NCBI GenBank assembly: GCA_903903765.1
Contig: CAIVAH010000158.1
Span: 1-10,806 of the forward strand
Source: an uncultured Methylococcaceae bacterium
GTDB lineage: Bacteria; Pseudomonadota; Gammaproteobacteria; Methylococcales; Methylomonadaceae
Reading direction: 5' to 3'
DNA length: 10,806 nt
The notes under the pieces are model-generated. The model was not told the origin of the DNA, made no database searches, and saw only the letters and a list, made by a program, of their open reading frames with translations. Of this stretch, positions 1 through 5,047 are shown in pieces. Numbering within the stretch: the stretch's first letter is position 1; the number at the start of each line of letters is the position of its first letter. The translations under genes were made by a program, and so were the position numbers.

Positions 1-40
1 AATTTTAAAAAGTGTGTCATATGGCACACTTTTTAAAATT
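1..40. promoter_or_regulatory. Long palindrome, candidate activator-binding (enhancer) site, copy 1
   Basis: Arms 1-16 and 25-40 are exact reverse complements. The 8-base centre TCATATGG is itself palindromic except for one T/G pair, so the whole 40 bp is nearly symmetric around 20/21. The core GTGTGTCATATGGCACAC recurs at 2173-2198 ahead of the paralogous module. It lies about 185 bp upstream of the -12 element of a sigma-54 promoter, a normal distance for an enhancer-binding protein. An RNA copy would also form a hairpin with a U-run, so it could double as a terminator for a gene left of the window. Confidence 0.65.
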
Positions 41-191
41 GTCCAAATCAGCTTTTAGATTTTAAGAAAAAAGTTTTGTACAGTGATAAAAAAATTAAAT
101 AAAGTTTTTTGATTATATTTCATTTGTTTATGATAGTTTTAGTGGTCATATATCTATAATAATGTAAAAATATTTATTGATTTTTAGTAGT
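41..191. other. AT-rich spacer between palindrome and sigma-54 promoter
   Basis: No open frame of note is seen here. The stretch is strongly AT-rich with several A- and T-runs, consistent with bendable DNA between an enhancer site and a sigma-54 promoter. I looked for the IHF consensus WATCAANNNNTTR on both strands and found only matches with two or more mismatches, for example around 102-114 and 170-182. Confidence 0.4.
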
Positions 192-207
192 TGGCACGGT
201 GTCTGCT
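192..207 (+). promoter_or_regulatory. Sigma-54 (-24/-12) promoter of module 1
   Basis: TGGCACGGTGTCTGCT fits the RpoN consensus TGGCACGNNNNTTGCW. The invariant GG (193-194) and GC (205-206) are separated by ten bases, as required. Transcription would start near 217-219, giving a leader of about 97 nt before the ATG at 315. The equivalent position in module 2 (2349-2364) carries the same element, which strongly supports function. Confidence 0.85.
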
Positions 208-296
208 TTATATATTGCATCTTCTGATCATTTCGTTAGCAAAAGTTAATGTACAGAGAACGAAGGTAAGTTAAACAACAAATAATTTTAATCAAC

Positions 297-310
297 GTCC
301 TCAGGAGGAC
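297..310 (+). promoter_or_regulatory. Shine-Dalgarno hairpin in leader of module 1
   Basis: GTCCTCAGGAGGAC is an inverted repeat that can fold as a five-pair stem (297-301 with 306-310) with a CAGG loop. It places half of the strong Shine-Dalgarno AGGAGG (303-308) in the stem. It lies inside a 36-nt block (278-313) identical to 2430-2465 before the paralogue. The SD is 6 nt from the ATG at 315 and fixes that start. A regulatory role in translation is inference. Confidence 0.6.
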
Positions 311-314
311 TTAC

Positions 315-1262
315 ATGAAAATTTCTACTAAAGCTTTAAAAATTGCTGCATTAGGTGTTAGTGCAGTTACTATGATGGTTGCTACACAAGAAGCATCAGC
401 TCATGCATCTATCTTAAACACTGTTAACAGTGGTAAGGCTATTGGTTCAACTTCATTCTCTCGTATTGGTGTTAACCATGCTTGTAACGGAACTACTCCA
501 GTAACTCCAATTGTTGCGCAAAGTGCGGTTATTCCAACTATTAATCCTACTATTTCAGTTGCTACTGTTACTAATAACGTTGCAGGTGCTTATACTGTGC
601 AAACAACTTCTCCAGCAAACACAGTGGGCAACTACTTGTTTACTTCATCTGCAGCTACTACGCCTGTGGCTACTTTGGCTGGTGCCTTTCAATTAGTACA
701 AAGCAAAGACGTATTTAGTTCTTCTATCGAACAACGCAATGCTGCTAATGCAGTAATCGGTTGGGTATCTACTAAAGGTGGCTTACAAATTAACGAACAC
801 GGTGAAGTTCCATTTCGTTTCACAAACGTATTCTTCGGTGCTAACTCTTGCGTACATGACGTAGTAGTTCAATTAGCGGTTGCTGATATTTGTAAAACAA
901 CTTCAAAACCACCCTTTACAACTTTAGCTAAATCACAGGGTGTTGAGTTATGGATTGATAACACTTTAGCATCACTTCCTACAGAGTTTCCAGTGGCGGC
1001 GATTGAAAATAGTGCGGGTACTACTAACTTAACGATCAACCGTGATCCTATCCAAGATCCATATCCAGCTTCTTGTGCTAATGCTCCAATTGCTTCAGCA
1101 GCAACAAACTTAGCAGCTACAACTCAAGCTAACGCTGTGACCGGTTATACAGCAGGTGCGACGCCATTAACTTCAGTTAAAATCCAACCGTCTGCTGATG
1201 ATTTAAAGCAATTACAATTCCCAGGTTGGGGAACTCCAGTTTCTGGCAACACTTTCCAATAA
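315..1262 (+). CDS. Exported YcnI/DUF1775-like protein, predicted N-terminal-His metal-binding protein (copy 1)
   Basis: 315 aa. Residues 1-29 form a signal peptide (KALK, hydrophobic core, then EASA). Cleavage after Ala29 would leave His30 as the mature N-terminus. The segment VNHACNG (His55, Cys57) followed by a VxIP-like strand, and the later VADICK...GVELWID (Cys193, Trp213), resemble the HGCDG and C-x-G-x-RW landmarks of the DUF1775/YcnI family. That family includes a protein that binds Cu(II) through its mature N-terminal His. Cys57, Cys179, Cys193 and Cys254 are all kept in the paralogue at 2467-3423 and probably form two disulfides. The chain is longer than typical DUF1775 and ends in the conserved motif LQFPGWGTPVSGNTF. 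Expression is probably driven by the sigma-54 promoter at 192. The family link was made by eye and is tentative; copper binding is inferred. Confidence 0.6.
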   Translation: MKISTKALKIAALGVSAVTMMVATQEASAHASILNTVNSGKAIGSTSFSRIGVNHACNGTTPVTPIVAQSAVIPTINPTISVATVTNNVAGAYTVQTTSPANTVGNYLFTSSAATTPVATLAGAFQLVQSKDVFSSSIEQRNAANAVIGWVSTKGGLQINEHGEVPFRFTNVFFGANSCVHDVVVQLAVADICKTTSKPPFTTLAKSQGVELWIDNTLASLPTEFPVAAIENSAGTTNLTINRDPIQDPYPASCANAPIASAATNLAATTQANAVTGYTAGATPLTSVKIQPSADDLKQLQFPGWGTPVSGNTFQ

Positions 1263-1274
1263 GAGTTAGTTAGT

Positions 1275-1333
1275 GTTGGCCTTCGGTCGCACTTGGTTTG
1301 TATAAAAAACTAAGTGCCGTTAAAGGCAGCAAC
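1275..1333 (+). other. Intercistronic stem-loop, module 1
   Basis: An 11-pair stem (1289-1299 with 1307-1317, one G-U pair, 7-nt loop) is extended by GCCTT/AAGGC (1279-1283 with 1323-1327) and GTTG/CAAC (1275-1278 with 1330-1333). No T-run follows, so it is not an ordinary terminator. It begins 12 nt after the stop of the first gene, and a differently sequenced hairpin occupies the same place in module 2. It probably protects the 3' end of the upstream message, giving unequal output of the two genes (inference). Confidence 0.6.
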
Positions 1334-1372
1334 TTCAACTATCACATTAATGGAATTTTTAAGAGATAATTT

Positions 1373-1960
1373 ATGAAAAATAAACTATTTATAACGCTAT
1401 TATTTAGCGTATTGTTGTCAGGAGCAGCGCAAGCTGATCTTTTTGCACCGGATGTGCAAGCAGGTCTTGCTACGGTTGATGCTGAGTTTTTAACTACTGA
1501 TCAATCAGATTATTATGGGTTTAATGTAACGACAGCAGGTGATGTTAATTTATACACTAGCTCGATCGCTCCTTATGATCCAAATTTGACTTTTTGGTCT
1601 GCGCCTTCAGCAACTGTGGATTGGACTTCAGCAGATCCAACTGTTGGTTGGACGCCAGTTAACTTTAATGATGATTCGTCCTCATTAAGTTTTTTTGAGT
1701 CTGGCGCTAATGCAAAAGATGCTCAGTTAAAAGTAACTTTAGATGTTGGTAACTATTTTGCGAGAGTATCAGGCAATAGTCAGTTGTTTGCTTATCAATT
1801 TAATGTTGATACGGTTAATGTCGCAGGCACGGGTGCTTTGGTTGCTAACGTTGCTCAAGTTGCGTCTGTGCCATTGCCAGCAGCAGTATGGATGTTTGCA
1901 AGTGGCTTGATTGGTTTTTTAGGTTTTTCAAAAAGAAAAGCACAAAATAAAGCAATCTAG
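1373..1960 (+). CDS. VPLPA-CTERM sorted surface protein with PPC-like beta domain (copy 1)
   Basis: 195 aa. The signal peptide runs to about residue 21 (SGAAQA before DLF). A beta-rich body follows, with the block QSDYYGFNVTTAGDVNLYTS, then DPNLTFW, FNDDSSS and LDVGNYFARVSG. This order resembles the bacterial pre-peptidase C-terminal / DVUA0089-type fold common in PEP-CTERM proteins. The tail at 166-195 is a classic sorting signal: VPLPAAVW, a hydrophobic segment, then the basic cluster SKRK. Such tails are processed by an exosortase (XrtD for the VPLPA type), so the protein should reach the cell surface or extracellular matrix. It lies 110 nt after the YcnI-like gene with the stem-loop between. 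Roughly four fifths of residues match the copy at 3535-4113, a closer match than between the YcnI-like partners. The start is shared in context (GAGATAATTTATG) with copy 2. The precise role is unknown. Confidence 0.8.
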   Translation: MKNKLFITLLFSVLLSGAAQADLFAPDVQAGLATVDAEFLTTDQSDYYGFNVTTAGDVNLYTSSIAPYDPNLTFWSAPSATVDWTSADPTVGWTPVNFNDDSSSLSFFESGANAKDAQLKVTLDVGNYFARVSGNSQLFAYQFNVDTVNVAGTGALVANVAQVASVPLPAAVWMFASGLIGFLGFSKRKAQNKAI

Positions 1961-1970
1961 TTAAAATAAG

Positions 1971-2028
1971 CACCTGCACTTCGTTTATTGTCATTGAATG
2001 ATGATAATCGGTGTGTGGGTGTTTTTTT
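1971..2028 (+). terminator. Intrinsic terminator of module 1
   Basis: CACCTGCAC (1971-1979) pairs with GTGTGGGTG (2013-2021) over nine pairs including two wobbles. An inner stem, ATTGTCAT with ATGATAAT, lies inside, and seven T residues follow (2022-2028). The same architecture with compensating changes lies after the VPLPA gene of module 2 at 4124-4183. Confidence 0.8.
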
Positions 2029-2061
2029 ATGCGAGTACATATAAATGAAATCTAAAATTTC

Positions 2062-2104
2062 AGGGTAAACAAGTTAATTCCAATGCTTGTTTGCCCTTTT
2101 TTTT
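2062..2104 (+). terminator. Second, stronger intrinsic terminator
   Basis: AGGGTAAACAAG (2062-2073) pairs with CTTGTTTGCCCT (2086-2097): twelve pairs with a single G-U, a 12-nt loop and an eight-base T-run (2097-2104). It lies 34 nt beyond the first terminator and insulates the module 2 control region. No gene lies between the two, and module 2 has no equivalent second terminator before the next gene. Confidence 0.85.
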
Positions 2105-2145
2105 GCCTAAAATTTAAAGTGTTTAACCAGAACTGTTTTTTTTAG

Positions 2146-2171
2146 AAAGTGTGTCATATCACGTATTTTTT
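2146..2171. promoter_or_regulatory. Degenerate (half) copy of the activator palindrome
   Basis: The left arm AAAGTGTGTCATAT (2146-2159) is intact. The right arm has lost symmetry (CACGTAT instead of GACACAC). Its centre at 2157/2158 is 28 bp from the centre of the perfect site at 2185/2186. This looks like a weaker secondary site for the same regulator, as is common for enhancer-binding proteins that form oligomers. Confidence 0.5.
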
Positions 2172-2172
2172 T

Positions 2173-2198
2173 AAAAGTGTGTCATATGACACACTTTT
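2173..2198. promoter_or_regulatory. Perfect 26-bp palindrome, candidate activator-binding site, copy 2
   Basis: The sequence is symmetric about 2185/2186 with core GTGTGTCATATGACACAC flanked by AAAA and TTTT. It matches the site at 1-40 and lies about 178 bp upstream of the -12 element at 2362-2363. Two terminators already close the previous unit upstream, so a terminator role here is unnecessary. A dimeric or hexameric sigma-54 activator is the likely ligand (inference). Confidence 0.7.
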
Positions 2199-2283
2199 TT
2201 GAAGTGAACTATTATGATTTCAAAGGTTGCATGTATTAGCTAAAAAGATAATAAAAATTACTGCTAATATTTTTTTTATTTAA

Positions 2284-2296
2284 TATCAATGCATTA
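2284..2296 (+). promoter_or_regulatory. Candidate IHF site between enhancer and sigma-54 promoter
   Basis: TATCAATGCATTA matches the IHF consensus WATCAANNNNTTR at every defined position and is preceded by a T/A-rich run (2269-2283). It lies between the palindrome at 2173-2198 and the promoter at 2349-2364, the standard place for IHF to bend DNA so the activator meets the polymerase. Copy 1 has no equally good match. Confidence 0.55.
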
Positions 2297-2348
2297 AGCG
2301 GTTTTTTTGAGGCTAATTGCGCCCGTGAAGAAAGGTGCAATAACAATT

Positions 2349-2364
2349 TGGCATAGAGTCTGCT
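2349..2364 (+). promoter_or_regulatory. Sigma-54 (-24/-12) promoter of module 2
   Basis: TGGCATAGAGTCTGCT has the invariant GG (2350-2351) and GC (2362-2363) separated by ten bases. It shares TGGCA and GTCTGCTT with the module 1 promoter although flanking DNA has diverged. The start of transcription should be near 2374-2376, giving a leader of about 92 nt. Confidence 0.8.
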
Positions 2365-2448
2365 TATAAGAAATTATCCTCGGATCAAATTCGTTTGTAG
2401 TTTAACGATGCCGATCCAAGGGTATATACACAAATAATTTTAATCAAC

Positions 2449-2462
2449 GTCCTCAGGAGGAC
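2449..2462 (+). promoter_or_regulatory. Shine-Dalgarno hairpin in leader of module 2
   Basis: The inverted repeat is identical to that at 297-310, with AGGAGG at 2455-2460 and the ATG at 2467. It is embedded in the 36-nt block 2430-2465, which is identical to 278-313. Exact conservation of untranslated sequence while the rest of the upstream region has drifted suggests a functional leader. Confidence 0.6.
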
Positions 2463-2466
2463 TTAT

Positions 2467-3423
2467 ATGAAATTTTCTGCTAAAGCTTTAAAAATTGCTG
2501 CAATAGGTGTTAGCGCAGTTACTATGATGATTGCTACACAAGAAGCGTCAGCTCACGCTACTTTTTTAAATACGGTTAATAGTGGTACTGCAATTGGTGC
2601 AACTTCTTTCTCTAGACTTGGTCTTAACCATGCGTGTAACGGCGCTGCGTCAGGGATCTCATATCCCATCATAGCTCAAAGTGTTGCTATTCCAACTATA
2701 AATCCAATTATTTCTCGTGCGGATGTTGCTTCTGGAGTTTTAGGTAATTACTCAGTATTGCCTGCTGCTACTGTTGCTGACTACCTATTCACTACAGAAG
2801 CGAGTACTGTTGCTGTAACAACTTTGGCAAATAGATTTGGATTAGTACAATCTAAAGATGTATTTAATTCGCAAATTGAGCAACGTAGTCCATTATCAAC
2901 GACAACAAGTCATGGTAAAACGACTAATGACGTAGTAGGTTGGGTTTCTACTAAAGGTAACTTACAGATTAACCTAAATGGTGAAGTACCTTTCCGTTTT
3001 GCTAACGTATTCTTTAAGAAGACATCTTGTTTAAGAAATGTTACGGTTCAAATTCCGGTAGTTGATATTTGTAAAACATCTGCTAAACCAGGAACATTTG
3101 TCGCAGGTACTTTAGCTAAAGCCAGTGGTGGCGTTGAAATATGGGTTGATCCAGCTTTAACAACTCCATCATGGTTACCACAAACCTCGATTGAGGCTGG
3201 CGCAGGTACTACAAACTTTACCATCAACCGTGATCCAATTGCTAATCCATATCCAGCAAGTTGCGCGGGTGCACCAATTGCGGCAAATGGCGTGTTAACA
3301 GGTACTTTCACATCAGGTGCTGATGCTTTATTTGATATCAAAATTCAGCCATCAGCTGACGATATTAACAAATTACAGTTCCCAGGATGGGGAACTCCAG
3401 TTGCTGGCAACACTTTCGAATAA
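2467..3423 (+). CDS. Exported YcnI/DUF1775-like protein, predicted N-terminal-His metal-binding protein (copy 2)
   Basis: 318 aa, paralogue of the protein at 315-1262. The signal peptide is nearly identical (residues 1-29, ending EASA), so His30 again becomes the mature N-terminus. Conserved landmarks are LNHACNG (His55, Cys57), Cys188, the VVDICK motif (Cys202), GVEIWVD (Trp226), Cys266 and the ending LQFPGWGTPVAGNTF. The middle diverges, and copy 2 has an insertion after the QIEQRS segment (STTTSHGKTTND) that adds a further His. The resemblance to DUF1775/YcnI is by motif order only. If correct, mature His30 would contribute amine and imidazole ligands to Cu(II). The gene is controlled by its own sigma-54 promoter at 2349 and followed by its own VPLPA-CTERM partner, so the two pairs may be tuned differently. 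Confidence 0.6.
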   Translation: MKFSAKALKIAAIGVSAVTMMIATQEASAHATFLNTVNSGTAIGATSFSRLGLNHACNGAASGISYPIIAQSVAIPTINPIISRADVASGVLGNYSVLPAATVADYLFTTEASTVAVTTLANRFGLVQSKDVFNSQIEQRSPLSTTTSHGKTTNDVVGWVSTKGNLQINLNGEVPFRFANVFFKKTSCLRNVTVQIPVVDICKTSAKPGTFVAGTLAKASGGVEIWVDPALTTPSWLPQTSIEAGAGTTNFTINRDPIANPYPASCAGAPIAANGVLTGTFTSGADALFDIKIQPSADDINKLQFPGWGTPVAGNTFE

Positions 3424-3434
3424 TAGTTTAGTTA

Positions 3435-3490
3435 GGACGTCTTTAGTTGCACGTGGTTTTTTTGTAAAAGCGACTGCAATTAAAGCATCC
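3435..3490 (+). other. Intercistronic stem-loop, module 2
   Basis: CTTTAGTTGCA (3441-3451) pairs with TGCAATTAAAG (3475-3485), with a G-U in the middle. The stem continues inward through GT/AC and TTTT/AAAA and outward through GGA/TCC (3435-3437 with 3488-3490). No T-run follows the outer stem. It occupies the same place as the stem-loop at 1275-1333 although the primary sequence differs, which argues for conserved structure. Confidence 0.55.
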
Positions 3491-3534
3491 TATATTAAGG
3501 CTATCCGATTAATCGAATACTAACGAGATAATTT

Positions 3535-4113
3535 ATGAAAAATAAACTATTTACTGCGCTGTTGTTTAGCGTATTTTTATCAGGAGTTGCGAGAGCTGAT
3601 CTTTTTACACCTGATGTGCAAGCGGGTCTTGTTACGATTGATGCTGAGTTTTTAGATGTTAATCAGTCAGACTGGTTTGGTTTTGATGTTGCGACTACTG
3701 GTGATGTGAACTTATACACTAGTTCTATCGCACCTTATGATCCAAATTTAACATTGTGGAAAGCATCATCATCAACAGTAGATTGGACTGTAGCAGACCC
3801 AACTGCAGGTTGGACGCCAGTTAGTTTTAATGATAACACAGCGTCATTGAGTTTCTTTGAAAGTGGTGCGAATGCAAAAGACGCTCAGTTAAAATTAACT
3901 TTAGATATTGGTAATTATTTTGCAAAAGTGTCAGGTCAATCTCAATTGTTTGCTTATCAATTTAATGTTGATACAAATAATGTGGTTGGTACGGGAGCAT
4001 TGGTTGCAAATGTAGCGGCGGTGCCATTGCCAGCAGCGGTATGGATGTTCGCAAGTGGCTTGATTGGTTTCTTAGGTTTTTCAAAAAGAAAAACACAAAA
4101 TAAATCAATTTAG
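3535..4113 (+). CDS. VPLPA-CTERM sorted surface protein with PPC-like beta domain (copy 2)
   Basis: 192 aa, close paralogue of the protein at 1373-1960. The signal peptide ends at ARA before DLF. The same blocks follow: GDVNLYTSSIAPYDPNLT, GWTPVSFNDN, SFFESGANAKDAQLK and LFAYQFNVDT. The sorting tail at 163-192 is VPLPAAVW, hydrophobic segment, SKRK. The main indel is three residues lost just before the tail (NVAQVAS in copy 1 against NVAA here). The body probably forms a beta-sandwich of the PPC/DVUA0089 type (inference from DPNLTLW and LDIGNYFAKVSG). It lies 111 nt after its YcnI-like partner. Stronger conservation here than in that partner suggests an interaction surface or a structural role. 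The exosortase that would process the tail is not in this window. Confidence 0.8.
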   Translation: MKNKLFTALLFSVFLSGVARADLFTPDVQAGLVTIDAEFLDVNQSDWFGFDVATTGDVNLYTSSIAPYDPNLTLWKASSSTVDWTVADPTAGWTPVSFNDNTASLSFFESGANAKDAQLKLTLDIGNYFAKVSGQSQLFAYQFNVDTNNVVGTGALVANVAAVPLPAAVWMFASGLIGFLGFSKRKTQNKSI

Positions 4114-4123
4114 TTAAACTAAT

Positions 4124-4183
4124 ACACCTGTGCTTTGTTTATTATTATTGAATGATAACAAATGAAGTGCGGGTGTGTTTTTT
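4124..4183 (+). terminator. Intrinsic terminator of module 2
   Basis: ACACCTGTGC (4124-4133) pairs with GTGCGGGTGT (4167-4176) through ten pairs, three of them wobbles. An inner TTTGTT/AACAAA stem lies inside, and T residues follow at 4178-4183. The next gene's Shine-Dalgarno begins only six bases later, so read-through must occur, or a promoter must lie inside, if the downstream genes depend on this transcript. Confidence 0.75.
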
Positions 4184-4199
4184 ATTTAAGGAGGTAGAA

Positions 4200-4952
4200 G
4201 TGATTAAAAAAATTATAGTTGCAATTATTGCAGTTGCAAGTTCAGTTAGTCTGGCACAGGCCGCTATTACACCAATAAATTCAACATTTAATAGTTCCAA
4301 TATAAACAAAATTGATACCTATTTTATTCAAGCGAATGGCACTGGTAATGTTGATATTTTTTTACAATCACAATTAAATACTGAACTTGGATTTGATTTA
4401 CCCATTGATTTAACGTTAACGGTTTGGGAGAAAGTCGGTAATTTATGGTCTTTGATAGGCGCTAATGCGGGTGCGGCAAGAACTTTAGCTGATCAAGGTG
4501 CTACCACTATATACGGACAAACTGTTTTGCAGTGGAGCGGAACTTTTGGTGATGGCATGGCCGACCCTGGTTTATCGCTTAGTATGACTAGCGGTAAGAC
4601 TTATATGGTTGTTAATTCTGAAGAGAAAAATGGTCCAACTTCTTTGTCAACAGCAAGTAGTGTTACAAATCAGACTACGTATGAAGTAGGTTTTACCGAG
4701 GCTTTGGGGCAAACAATTGCAGTTTCTTCAAGCAGTCCTGGTGATTATAGTAGTGCATTTAAAGGGTTAAGTGACTTGTCTGGCTCTGGTGAAATTTATT
4801 CGTTAAATACCCCCTACACGTTAACGATTAACGGAAATGTGTCTTTAACCGCAGCTCCAATTGCGGCTGTGCCATTACCTGCAGCAGTTTGGTTATTTGC
4901 TAGTGTTTTAGCAGGGTTTGGTTTTTTTGGTAAGAAAAAGGATTACGGTTAG
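4200..4952 (+). CDS. Third VPLPA-CTERM surface protein (GTG start)
   Basis: 250 aa from a GTG start. A near-perfect Shine-Dalgarno AAGGAGG (4188-4194) sits five bases upstream. The in-frame ATG at 4152 lies inside the preceding terminator hairpin and would spoil the signal peptide, so it is rejected. From the GTG, residues 1-21 make a clean signal peptide (IKK, hydrophobic core, AQA before AIT). The body has DTYFIQANGTGNVDIFL and DLTLTVWEKVGNLW, echoing the smaller VPLPA proteins' pattern of an early beta domain, and SSSPGDYSSAFKGLSDLSGS further on. The tail at 224-250 is VPLPAAVWLF, hydrophobic segment, GKKK. It is likely delivered to the surface by the same exosortase as its two neighbours. 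It opens the second half of the cluster; its function is unknown. Confidence 0.75.
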   Translation: MIKKIIVAIIAVASSVSLAQAAITPINSTFNSSNINKIDTYFIQANGTGNVDIFLQSQLNTELGFDLPIDLTLTVWEKVGNLWSLIGANAGAARTLADQGATTIYGQTVLQWSGTFGDGMADPGLSLSMTSGKTYMVVNSEEKNGPTSLSTASSVTNQTTYEVGFTEALGQTIAVSSSSPGDYSSAFKGLSDLSGSGEIYSLNTPYTLTINGNVSLTAAPIAAVPLPAAVWLFASVLAGFGFFGKKKDYG

Positions 4953-4997
4953 TGATTGAGTAATGTTTTTTCTAATAAAGGTTTCTGATATTCCTTC

Positions 4998-5026
4998 TTG
5001 TTATGTCTGCCTTGTTTCAGTATTTT
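4998..5026 (+). promoter_or_regulatory. Weak candidate sigma-70 promoter
   Basis: TTGTTA (4998-5003) and TATTTT (5021-5026) are separated by 17 bp, each with four of six consensus positions. Transcription would begin near 5033, just ahead of the ATG at 5048. In AT-rich DNA this may be chance. It is listed because the 95-nt gap after 4952 is the largest in the right-hand gene run. Confidence 0.25.
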
Positions 5027-5047
5027 TATCATTTACAAATAAGAATT

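Larger units (their letters stand above)
1..2028 (+). repeat. Tandem module, copy 1 (regulatory region + YcnI-like gene + VPLPA-CTERM gene)
   Basis: First copy of a duplicated module whose parts recur in the same order at 2146-4183: palindrome, sigma-54 promoter, Shine-Dalgarno hairpin, YcnI-like gene, intercistronic stem-loop, VPLPA-CTERM gene, terminator. Offsets between matching parts are about 2152-2165 bp. Coding sequences and the 36 nt before the first start codon are well conserved, while the spacers have diverged. This indicates an old duplication under selection. The left boundary is the window edge, so the module may begin earlier. Confidence 0.8.
2146..4183 (+). repeat. Tandem module, copy 2 (regulatory region + YcnI-like gene + VPLPA-CTERM gene)
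   Basis: Second copy of the module at 1-2028 with every element in the same order. It differs by an extra degenerate palindrome copy, a clear IHF match, and a His-containing insertion in the YcnI-like protein. No transposase, direct-repeat boundary or tRNA is visible, so the duplication mechanism cannot be read from the sequence. Confidence 0.8.

Noticed and set aside
511..696. Open frame of 61 codons, + strand, within the first YcnI-like gene
   Set aside because: Leu-rich, out-of-frame reading of a well-supported gene; no ribosome binding site or family likeness.
2173..2200. Palindrome as an ordinary terminator
   Set aside because: It lies more than 200 bp after the last gene and beyond two good terminators, and its core is repeated at matching distance from both sigma-54 promoters; a binding site explains it better.
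3048..3341. Open frame of 97 codons on the - strand
   Set aside because: Antisense to the conserved coding region of the second YcnI-like gene, with no promoter or ribosome binding site seen.
3317..3523. Open frame of 68 codons spanning the end of the second YcnI-like gene and the stem-loop
   Set aside because: Overlaps the conserved C-terminus in another frame and reads through the structured intercistronic region; no counterpart in module 1.
4152..4199. ATG at 4152 as start of the third VPLPA-CTERM gene
   Set aside because: It lies in the terminator hairpin, has no Shine-Dalgarno, and adds a non-signal stretch before a good GTG start with AAGGAGG at 4188-4194.
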